Shown piece after piece: positions 58,240-64,000 of a stretch of 64,000 nucleotides of DNA. Source of the stretch: Curvibacter cyanobacteriorum (GTDB lineage Bacteria > Pseudomonadota > Gammaproteobacteria > Burkholderiales > Burkholderiaceae_C); assembly GCF_028649475.1 (NCBI RefSeq), contig NZ_JAQSIP010000003.1:124001-188000 (forward strand), in the 5' to 3' direction. The position numbers were made by a program, and so were the translations under genes. Each line of letters begins with the position of its first letter. The first letter of the stretch is position 1. The notes under the pieces are model-generated. The model was not told where the DNA came from, did no database searches, and saw nothing but the letters and a program-made list of their open reading frames with translations.

Positions 58240-58885
58240 CGGTGCGTGTCAAGGTAGTTGTCGCCTAATTCATGCGCGCCGAGGCGCTTTATCCAGTGCT
58301 GGTGCCGTCGTGCTGATAGCTTCTGAGTCCCTCTCCGGATTGAGCTTGACCACCGCAATGTGATCCCAGTTTCGGGTGTGTCTCGCCCACCTAGCCGGAT
58401 GGCATTGGCGGGCCTGCTGGTACAGCTCATCGCGGCGCTTCAATATCGCCACGTCCTGCCCACTGTGGCGCTGCGCTGGCGTCACGTATCGAATCCCGCT
58501 GTGGCGGTGCTCCAGGTTGTACCAATGCACGAACCTCGCAGCCCAGGCCCGCGCGTCCCTCAGCTCCGCAAACCCGCTCTTGGGGTATTCGGGGCGGTAT
58601 TTGGCCGTTCTGAACAGCGCCTCCACAAACGCGTTGTCGTCGCTCACCCGGGGCCGCGAGTAAGAGGGTTTGACCCCCAGCCAGTGCAGCATGGCCAGCA
58701 CCGTTGTGGCTTTCAGCGTGGCGCCGTTGTCGCCGTGCAGCACGGGTTTGCTGTCTTTGGCGGCAATCCCTTCGGCCAAGGCCGTGCGCTGCACCAGGCG
58801 GGCCGCGTGGTCCGAATCATCTTCGGCGTGAACTTCCCAGCCCACGACCTTGCGGCTGTACAGGTCCACGATCAGGTACAGGTAA
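58240..58885. repeat. 646-bp tandem direct repeat, copy 2
   Basis: Second unit of the tandem repeat; this copy is continuous with the full OrfB gene. Confidence 0.9.
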
Positions 58886-59370
58886 AACCAACGCCCAGCC
58901 ACCGTGGCGCTCAGGTAGGTCATGTCCCAGCACCAGACCTGGCCTGGTGCTGTGGCGATGTGCGTGGTCGGTGGTCGTTGCGCTCTCGGTGCTCGGGATC
59001 GGCTGCGGTGGGCGTTTTGCCCAGCCTGACGCGGCACCCGCGCAAAGCTCGATTCGCTGGCCAAGTAACGGCCTTCGTCGGCCAGCAGGGGAACGATGCG
59101 CGCAGGTGGCAGGTCTGCAAAGCGCGGCTCATTGGCCACTCGCAGCAGTTCGGCGCGCTCAGCGGCACTGAGGGCGTGTGAGGGGCTGGGGCGTTGGGCA
59201 TGGGGGCGTTGGTCGCACCCCAGCGTGGCTCCTGTTGCCCGGCTTCGCCAGCGCTGCAGGGTGCGTTCGCTCAGGCCGCACAGCTCGCAGGCCAGGGCCA
59301 GTCGGGCCCCGGCGTTGCAGGCCTGGGTGATGAGTTCAGACATCTGTTGACGATCTTCAAGCGAGGTCAT
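58270..59370 (-). CDS. IS3 family transposase OrfB (element B)
   Basis: A 366-residue DDE transposase. HTH-like N-terminal region (LCGLSERTLQRWRSRA), then the integrase core: WCWDMTYLSATVAGRW (first Asp), LHGDNGATLK (second Asp) and the final Glu in DDNAFVEALFRTAKYR. The ATG at 59370 overlaps the OrfA stop (ATGA); a fused product by frameshifting is possible. The frame is intact, so the element may be active. Confidence 0.88.
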   Translation of the reverse strand: MTSLEDRQQMSELITQACNAGARLALACELCGLSERTLQRWRSRATGATLGCDQRPHAQRPSPSHALSAAERAELLRVANEPRFADLPPARIVPLLADEGRYLASESSFARVPRQAGQNAHRSRSRAPRAQRPPTTHIATAPGQVWCWDMTYLSATVAGRWFYLYLIVDLYSRKVVGWEVHAEDDSDHAARLVQRTALAEGIAAKDSKPVLHGDNGATLKATTVLAMLHWLGVKPSYSRPRVSDDNAFVEALFRTAKYRPEYPKSGFAELRDARAWAARFVHWYNLEHRHSGIRYVTPAQRHSGQDVAILKRRDELYQQARQCHPARWARHTRNWDHIAVVKLNPERDSEAISTTAPALDKAPRRA

Positions 59371-59849
59371 TCGTCCTCGTCTCTGTCCTTTTGGAAGATC
59401 GTCTCTAACTTTTTTGACAGCACCAGCAAGGCTGCGGTTTCTGCCAAGGCTTTCTCTTTGCGACGCAGGTCGCGCTCGAGCTCTTTGATGCGGCGCCGGT
59501 CCTGGGCGGTTTGTGAAGGGCTGGCCCGTTGATCCTGAGGGTCGGCCAGCGACGGGGCTGCGGTTTGCCGCCACAGTTGCAGGTCGTGCAGCAGCACTCC
59601 GTTGGCTCGGCACCAGGCACTCTTGGCAGCCTCGTCCATGGCGGCTGTGGTCAGCAGGGCATCAAAGCGGGCAGCAGCGCTCCAAACCTTGCTGTCACTG
59701 CGGGGCTGGTTCAACGCATCACTGCGCCAACGCTCCAGGGTGGAGGCGCTCACTCCGACCTCGGCTGCCACTTGGTCCAGTGGGGCGCTCTCGGGTGGCA
59801 ACAGCTTTGCCAACGCCTTGTTCTTGAAGTCTTGTCCGTATCGGGCCAC
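59367..59849 (-). CDS. IS3 family transposase OrfA (element B)
   Basis: A 160-residue protein with an N-terminal HTH (VAAEVGVSASTLERWRSDAL) and a C-terminal coiled coil (DRRRIKELERDLRRKEKALAE) typical of OrfA. It overlaps OrfB by 4 bp. Confidence 0.85.
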   Translation of the reverse strand: MARYGQDFKNKALAKLLPPESAPLDQVAAEVGVSASTLERWRSDALNQPRSDSKVWSAAARFDALLTTAAMDEAAKSAWCRANGVLLHDLQLWRQTAAPSLADPQDQRASPSQTAQDRRRIKELERDLRRKEKALAETAALLVLSKKLETIFQKDRDEDE

Positions 59850-59915
59850 GTCGTTCTCTCATCGTCCTCACCCCCTAGTTTCTATGGTTTTAAGGAGGCG
59901 ACAAGTAATCTGACA

Positions 59916-60296
59916 CGGGGGGAACTCGCGGTACTTGACGCAAAAGCTGGTGTACTTGTAGGCCAGTGGGTTGCCGGTGGCGTACTCCTCCCAAAGCAGC
60001 ATCAGTGTGACGCCGGGTCGCTTGAGTTCTTGGTGAACGAGGGCGAAGTCGGGAGCCAGTTGGTGGCTCGCCCGGGGTACCGCCGGACGGTACAGGCGTG
60101 ACTCCAGCTCAACGTCATCCAGGCCGTCGGCCACGGTGCAATCGACGCCAGCCACCTTGGCCAGCGAGACGTACTTGCCAACCACGCTCTTGGAGATCTT
60201 GAGCGCGCGGCCCACCTCGTTGTAACTCAACCCTGCCTGCAGGTGCAGGCGTAATGCCTCTCGGATACGGCGCATGGTGACTCTGTTTGTTGGCAT
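59916..60296 (-). pseudogene. IS21 family istA, truncated by element B
   Basis: The N-terminal ~127 codons of an IstA-type transposase (MRRIREALRLHLQAGLSYNE, then GRALKISKSVVGKYV, an HTH) break off after FCVKYREF at the edge of element B. The catalytic domain and istB are missing. Confidence 0.85.
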
Positions 60297-60362
60297 TGAC
60301 TGGAACCGCAAAAAACGGCCAGCCTATCCCGGTCAAAAATCACCTGCGCGCAACCCCTAATC

Positions 60363-60477
60363 GTCCACGATGGCGCTGAAACAGCGTCCACGATCAGACT
60401 GAAACGCCGTCCACGACTACGCTGAAATCCCGTCCACCATCAACCTGAAATGTCGTCCACGATGGGCTGAAATACGC
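60363..60477. repeat. Five 23-bp tandem repeats at the IS21 end
   Basis: GTCCACGAT-N5/6-CTGAAA recurs at 60363, 60386, 60409, 60432 and 60455, exactly every 23 bp with variable middles. Repeated transposase-binding sites near the ends are typical of IS21 elements. The last unit abuts the interrupted OrfB of element A. Confidence 0.8.
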
Positions 60478-60633
60478 ATTGATGGGCTGAACCAGGTGTT
60501 CCTGAACCTTGGGCGCTGATTTGGTACTGCGGTAGTACACCGTGCGTCGTGGAATCTGGAACCACTGGCACAGCTTGACCAGGCTGACCGCAATCCCGTC
60601 TTCGGCCAATCCCTGCTGAAGGCTGAGGATCAT
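60477..60633 (-). pseudogene. Element A transposase OrfB, N-terminal part
   Basis: About 50 codons (MILSLQQGLAEDGIAVSLVK, CQWFQIPRRTVYYRS, APKVQEHLVQPI) follow OrfA with an ATGA overlap. The frame is broken by the IS21 end at about 60476; the rest of OrfB is at 57487-57600. Confidence 0.8.
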
Positions 60634-60947
60634 TTCTCGTCCTCGTTGCCCAGCAGGGAGGCCAGCTTTTTTCGAGCACGCAGCTCCAACATGGCTTCGC
60701 CGTAGGCTTGCTGCAGATCGCTGAGCTGGCGTTCGTACTGCTCTTTGATCTCCAAGGGTTTGCTGCGCAGGGCGTTCTCCATGCCGCGCTTGCCCTCATC
60801 GACCCACTGTTCAACCTCAGATGGGTTGAGGTCGTAGGCCCGACTGGCCTCTGCGACCGTGGTCTTGCCTTGAATGATGTCCAGGACCAGGGCCGTCTTT
60901 CTCTTGGCCGTCCAACGCTTGATGTCGTCTTCCATCAGGGTGCTCAT
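60630..60947 (-). CDS. IS3 family transposase OrfA (element A)
   Basis: A 105-residue protein with an HTH (TVAEASRAYDLNPSEVEQWV) and a C-terminal coiled coil (QLSDLQQAYGEAMLELRARKK). It is intact, but its OrfB is split. It lies 53 bp inside the right terminal repeat. Confidence 0.85.
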   Translation of the reverse strand: MSTLMEDDIKRWTAKRKTALVLDIIQGKTTVAEASRAYDLNPSEVEQWVDEGKRGMENALRSKPLEIKEQYERQLSDLQQAYGEAMLELRARKKLASLLGNEDEK

Positions 60948-61000
60948 CTGTGTTTCCTTTCAACGATAACACCTGAGCAGGAAAGTTCTGGGTCAATACA

Positions 61001-61085
61001 GGGCGCCGAAGGGGGAGTTGATCGTGGGGAATTTCCCATTCGGTTGACCATCAGCTGTGATCGCCCAGTTTTTCAGCGGCCTTCT
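61001..61085. other. Short gap between element A and the nuclease gene
   Basis: Only 85 bp separate the IS end from the nuclease stop codon. No gene or terminator recognised. Confidence 0.4.
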
Positions 61086-61748
61086 TTAAACATCTCCGCG
61101 AACAAGCTGTCCCTGTCTGCGAAGTTCTGTCGCTATGAAGGGCGCTCGATGTTCCAGATAGGTAATGTCGATGCCTTTGGCGCCTGGGCCTCGCCGGTAT
61201 TCTTCAACATACCGGCGGCGCTGAGCGCAGCAATCGCGCGTGTTCAACATGGGAAGCGTCCTATCAATTTGGTCGTGGCGGTCGTTAGGTGCAGTTGCTC
61301 CACGGACGATCCGATAAAGAATGAGATCTAAGGCAAACCATCCAACTTTTGCTTCCATCGGGTCCACCAGCCCTAAGAGCGCGCCCTTATGAGCATTGAC
61401 GACGCCGGCACATAGCCGGTAATTCTTCCACTCGTATACAAGGTTCCAAGCTACCGACTTCGGGATCACATGATCAACCGTTGGCCCGCCAGTCTCTTCG
61501 ATATACATCGCGAGATAGGAACAGCGATGTTCGTACAAAGTCATCATGTCGTCGATTGCTTCGCGCCAGAAGGCCGGAAACTTCTCTGGCGGGATGTCAG
61601 TCTCCACGGCAGCAATTTTTTTGCGCCCACGCCCGGGGTGTTTGACTCGCGGAGGCCTGCCGACCATTTCGTCGATAGCGGATAAGCCTCGGTTTCGGAT
61701 GCGCGAATCAAAGAGCGCCGGTTCCTTTGCTAGCTTCAGTCCAATCAA
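61086..61748 (-). CDS. HNH endonuclease, PtuB-like (Septu)
   Basis: A 220-residue nuclease. The HNH core is EHRCSYLAMY (about 73-82), VDHVIPKSVAWN (D92, H93) and WKNYRLCAGVVNAHKG (N109, N118, H120). A basic region (HPGRGRKKI) precedes it. The start ATG overlaps the ATPase stop (ATGA), so the two are coupled. ATPase first and HNH second is the order of Septu (PtuA-PtuB) anti-phage systems. The start codon choice follows the overlap. Confidence 0.85.
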   Translation of the reverse strand: MIGLKLAKEPALFDSRIRNRGLSAIDEMVGRPPRVKHPGRGRKKIAAVETDIPPEKFPAFWREAIDDMMTLYEHRCSYLAMYIEETGGPTVDHVIPKSVAWNLVYEWKNYRLCAGVVNAHKGALLGLVDPMEAKVGWFALDLILYRIVRGATAPNDRHDQIDRTLPMLNTRDCCAQRRRYVEEYRRGPGAKGIDITYLEHRAPFIATELRRQGQLVRGDV

Positions 61749-63082
61749 GACTTGGCTCCCGGCTTTGTGGGGCGTATCGCCTTGATTGTGGGCTTAGTGG
61801 CGCGCGCTTTCTTAAGGGGGGGGGAGTTAGCAGCGCGCACGACCTCACTTTTATCAAGTTTGTGCTTTTGCATGAAATAGCCCCAGGACACCCAGAAGGG
61901 ATCGATGTCAGGTATTCCTGCCCGCCGAAGGCCTTTGTCTGCAGCCTCGATAGCCTTTGTCGTGGGCTTGGACTCATCCAGCACTGCCTGCGCTGCCCTT
62001 ATCGCCTGCTCTCCTTCCAGCGAGCGTGGCTCCTTAAGATCGAAGGCCTCACTCACCAACCAGTTACCTATTTCGCCACGTGGAAAATAGGGGCGCTTTC
62101 GGAGAGTCACTTGCTTCTGCTCAAGGTCGAGGTCGAACCAAGTATCCTTTTCGGCATCGAACTCCGACTCGACCGATGCCAGGACCAGAGGCGAGTGCGT
62201 CGCTGTTATCAATTGAACTTTAGAGTTGTGCGAGCTTGTCAGAACATCCATCACTTTAAGCAGTGCGGGCACAATGCAGCGCTGCCACCGGGGGTGTAGG
62301 TGCCCTTCGATTTCGTCCACTAAAAAAATGATCTCGCGAGTTGGGTTCTCACTGCGTAGTTTGGCGCTTTCGACGTGCTCCTGCCAGGCCCAGGTAAGCA
62401 GATAAGCCAGCGCGATGACCCGCCGCATGCCAGCCGACGCATGTATGACCGCGACATCCTCTCCATAGGGCATTCGCAGTGTTGGATACCGCTGCGGGTC
62501 TTTAACAGAAAGCTTGCGAAGATCACCGGGGATCAGCAACTCATCTGCAGATGGAGACAGCGCTCCGAGGACCTGTTTAAGGACTTTGAAGGACATGTCG
62601 TTGCCAGCTTGCCAGAGGGCCCAATCGTCAAGCAATCCCTTGCAGAACTCGTTGCCTCGCCAGACTTCATCCGGCTTGAACAAGAATGCATTTGGCCTGT
62701 CCGGTGCATCGTCAGTCCAATAGTTACGCATCGGATCCCAAACCGAGAAGCCTCCATCGACCTGGGCATACAGGATGAGACCAGGGATTGCCGGTCGACT
62801 CTGTTTCACAGTCCATCTGGTGCGTCCTGCGTCGTAGGTACTCTTGAACTCGTAAGGCGGCTGCGTCTTTTTGGTATACCTAAAGAATATTTCCGCCTTA
62901 GATCCTGGGAGAGGAATGATCGTTTCTCGCGCCCATGTTCGGGTCAGCGTCCACCATGCTAGGTCAAGAAGGAAGCTTTTTCCGAGGCCGTTATCCCCTG
63001 TTATCAGATTCAGCCGAGGGGCAAAATCCATCGCCAACTGGGGTACTGGTCCCACATTCTTCAGACGGATGGTCTCGAGCAT
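61745..63082 (-). CDS. AAA/SMC-like ATPase, PtuA-like (Septu)
   Basis: A 445-residue ATPase of the AAA_21/RecF-SMC kind. Walker A GDNGLGKS (29-36), a signature-type ASAGMRRVIALAYLL (about 215-229), Walker B IIFLVDEIEGHLHP (251-264) and a switch ATHSPLVLASVE (294-305). The C-terminus is Lys-rich (KKARATKPTIKAIRPTKPG). It is the first gene of a coupled pair with an HNH nuclease. The gene is less A+T-rich than the DGQHR operon, so it was perhaps acquired separately. No reverse transcriptase is nearby, which argues against a retron version. Confidence 0.87.
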   Translation of the reverse strand: MLETIRLKNVGPVPQLAMDFAPRLNLITGDNGLGKSFLLDLAWWTLTRTWARETIIPLPGSKAEIFFRYTKKTQPPYEFKSTYDAGRTRWTVKQSRPAIPGLILYAQVDGGFSVWDPMRNYWTDDAPDRPNAFLFKPDEVWRGNEFCKGLLDDWALWQAGNDMSFKVLKQVLGALSPSADELLIPGDLRKLSVKDPQRYPTLRMPYGEDVAVIHASAGMRRVIALAYLLTWAWQEHVESAKLRSENPTREIIFLVDEIEGHLHPRWQRCIVPALLKVMDVLTSSHNSKVQLITATHSPLVLASVESEFDAEKDTWFDLDLEQKQVTLRKRPYFPRGEIGNWLVSEAFDLKEPRSLEGEQAIRAAQAVLDESKPTTKAIEAADKGLRRAGIPDIDPFWVSWGYFMQKHKLDKSEVVRAANSPPLKKARATKPTIKAIRPTKPGAKS

Positions 63083-63423
63083 GCGTTGCTTCTTTCGCTA
63101 AAAATTTGGGTCGACCACTATCGGGCCAGTCCCTGGCTTGAGCCCACGTCCAGCCACGGGCAAAAGAATACATCAGATATGCGGGGCTCAAACCTCTCCG
63201 CGTCAAGACCGATGGCGCGCGGTCGAGACCCCGCCGCGCCCTCGGTCTAAATAGGCCTCTTTTAACGGCTCTGCCGACCCTGGGCAGCGCAAAGCCTGAT
63301 GCTGCCCCGCGGCTGATTCCCCACCCATTTCAGATGACGGAATTCGACGGCCTTTTACGCCGGTTCGATGGGGCTGCGTGGCATCTAGCGGGTGGTGGGG
63401 TCTTGGCCGGCCAAAACGCTGGA

Positions 63424-63452
63424 TATGAGACGCGTCTCATAAAGTGTCTCAT
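63424..63452. promoter_or_regulatory. 18-bp perfect palindrome plus extra half-site
   Basis: TATGAGACGCGTCTCATA (63424-63441) is a perfect palindrome. A third GTCTCAT half-site follows at 63446-63452. It could bind a dimeric regulator or a recombination protein; it lies about 75 bp from the attachment repeat. Confidence 0.5.
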
Positions 63453-63468
63453 TTCGATCCCGAAATGA

Positions 63469-63503
63469 ACAAAGCCCGCTAGCGTTTCCGTAGCGGGCTT
63501 TGT
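63469..63503 (-). terminator. Intrinsic terminator downstream of tRNA-Lys
   Basis: A perfect 13-bp stem ACAAAGCCCGCTA / TAGCGGGCTTTGT with a 9-nt loop. On the minus strand it follows the tRNA-Lys 3' end by 21 bp. It replaces the terminator left at 52022-52052. Confidence 0.8.
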
Positions 63504-63524
63504 AGTGCCTATAAGGCTTGTGAG

Positions 63525-63600
63525 TGGTGGGTCCTGAGTGACTCGAACACTCGACCTACGGATTAAGAGTCCGCTGCTCTACCAACTGAGCTAAGAACCC
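63525..63600 (-). tRNA. tRNA-Lys (anticodon CTT)
   Basis: A 76-nt gene including an encoded CCA. Acceptor stem GGGTTCT pairs with AGGACCC; the D loop has AGCTCAGTTGGTAGAGC; the anticodon loop CTCTTAA holds CTT; the T arm has GTTCGAGTC. The 3' part serves as an integration site and is duplicated at 52079-52120. Confidence 0.97.
63528..63569 (-). repeat. attR: tRNA-Lys 3' part, right island boundary
   Basis: The 42-bp repeat within the intact tRNA gene, identical to 52079-52120. The crossover lies somewhere inside it. Confidence 0.9.
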
Positions 63601-63775
63601 ACTCTTTGTTTCTTGCTGCTTTGCTAAGTGCGCTGCAGCAAGACCGCTATTATGCACAAGAAATTGGGCTTGTAGCAAGTTCCCGGAAAATTTTTCAAAA
63701 ATCTGAGTTTGATTCAGATTTGAGTCCCTGGCCCCCAGTCCCGTCGCCTGCCGGCTTGGCTTGCGCCAGGGCGCT

Positions 63776-64000
63776 TCAGCTCATGCCGTTGCGGCTGGCC
63801 AGCTCGACGAACAGGCCCGAGTGGTCCAGGTCGGTCAGGCCATGCTCAATGCCACTGGCGTACAGGGACTCGAACAAGGCGGTGACGGGGGCGTCAAAGC
63901 CAATGTCGGCGGCGGTGTCCAGCGCATTGCGCATGTCCTTCAGTTGCACCGACATGCGCGCCCGTGGCGCGAAGTCGCGTTCCACCATGCGCTGGCCGTG
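63776..64000 (-). CDS. 3-hydroxyisobutyrate dehydrogenase family protein, C-terminal part
   Basis: About 74 C-terminal codons; the gene runs off the right edge. The text RMVERDFAPRARMSVQLKD and MRNALDTAADIGFDAPVTAL matches the all-helical C-terminal domain of beta-hydroxyacid dehydrogenases (3-hydroxyisobutyrate dehydrogenase, tartronate semialdehyde reductase). The conserved catalytic LKD lysine is visible. The substrate is undetermined. Confidence 0.8.
   Translation of the reverse strand, partial: HGQRMVERDFAPRARMSVQLKDMRNALDTAADIGFDAPVTALFESLYASGIEHGLTDLDHSGLFVELASRNGMS

Larger units (their letters stand above)
57601..59915 (-). mobile_element. IS3 family element B with partial tandem duplication
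   Basis: The ends TGTCAAGGTAGTTGTCGCCT (57601 and again 58247) and, inverted, TGTCAGATTACTTGTCGCCT (59915 inward) form imperfect terminal repeats. The element carries OrfA and an intact OrfB; its left end is duplicated. It sits between the tail of element A and a truncated IS21 istA. Confidence 0.8.
57459..61000 (-). mobile_element. IS3 family element A, interrupted by other insertion sequences
   Basis: Terminal inverted repeats are visible: TGTATTGACCCAGCACTTTC at 57459 and, read inward from 61000, TGTATTGACCCAGAACTTTC. OrfA and the N-terminus of OrfB are at the right end; the OrfB C-terminus is at the left end. Between lie an IS21 remnant and another IS3 element. No clear target duplication is seen at the outer ends. 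Confidence 0.8.
63083..63524. other. Island right end: ptuA upstream region and tRNA terminator
   Basis: No gene supported. The ptuA-like promoter (minus strand) should lie in 63083-63250. A palindrome is at 63424-63441 and a terminator hairpin at 63469-63503. Confidence 0.5.
52079..63569. mobile_element. Genomic island integrated at tRNA-Lys 3' end
   Basis: About 11.5 kb bounded by the 42-bp tRNA-Lys direct repeat. The inside differs from the surroundings: A+T-rich genes with many ATT/TTT codons at 53.0-57.0 kb, nested insertion sequences at 57.0-61.0 kb and an ATPase/nuclease pair at 61.1-63.1 kb. No integrase gene is recognised, so the element may be stranded or was mobilised in trans. 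Confidence 0.85.

Noticed and set aside
60363-60477. CRISPR-like array of regularly spaced repeats
   Set aside because: The whole unit is only 23 bp including the variable part, with no spacers of normal length, no cas genes, and the position is at an IS21 end.
61086-63082. Retron-type Ptu system
   Set aside because: No reverse transcriptase ORF or msr/msd-like inverted repeats were seen within the island, so a plain Septu-like pair fits better.

Overview
This window looks like a chromosomal segment of a high-GC betaproteobacterium of the order Burkholderiales, most likely family Comamonadaceae. The evidence is gene content and order (rpsP-rimM-trmD-rplS; a minus-strand M48 peptidase-phhB-rsgA run divergent from orn; small H-NS and HU proteins) and strongly G/C-biased third codon positions. 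The family assignment is inference.

Layout. 1-3.7 kb: 3' part of an aldo/keto reductase, a Crp/Fnr regulator and a Cache-PAS-GGDEF diguanylate cyclase. 3.8-20.9 kb: a purine salvage and catabolism locus, with xanthine dehydrogenase xdhAB, a divergent LysR regulator, a complete BMP-type ABC importer (ATPase, two permeases, lipoprotein binding protein), a Rieske oxygenase, an adenine/adenosine deaminase, a second BMP-type binding protein, a divergent Lrp regulator, a cysteine desulfurase-rhodanese fusion and guanine deaminase. Together these could import purine bases or nucleosides, deaminate adenine and guanine, and oxidise hypoxanthine/xanthine to urate. The desulfurase is a candidate sulfur donor for the XDH molybdenum cofactor; no xdhC is visible.

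20.9-52.0 kb: mostly core genes (dcd, cupin, an ornithine cyclodeaminase-like reductase, a zinc peptidase, rhlE, apaH, a CNNM/CorC protein, H-NS, a large MASE3-PAS-GGDEF-EAL protein, a flavin monooxygenase, the rpsP operon, a CoA-type Nudix hydrolase, a CobD/CbiB-family protein, hisC, rsgA, phhB, M48 peptidase, orn, a second RhlE-like helicase with a Gly/Arg-rich tail, a Bcr/CflA transporter, HU, a patatin-like lipase and a degenerate GGDEF protein).

52.08-63.57 kb: a genomic island of about 11.5 kb inserted at the 3' end of a tRNA-Lys(CTT) gene. It is bounded by a perfect 42-bp direct repeat of the tRNA 3' part. It carries an A+T-richer three-gene operon (DGQHR-domain protein, unknown protein, D12-class adenine methyltransferase), a nest of broken insertion sequences (IS3 and IS21 families) with a 646-bp tandem duplication, and an AAA ATPase-HNH nuclease pair resembling the Septu (PtuA-PtuB) anti-phage system. 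No integrase gene is recognisable. This is a likely defence island and the most interesting part of the window. The window ends inside a 3-hydroxyisobutyrate dehydrogenase-like gene beyond the tRNA.
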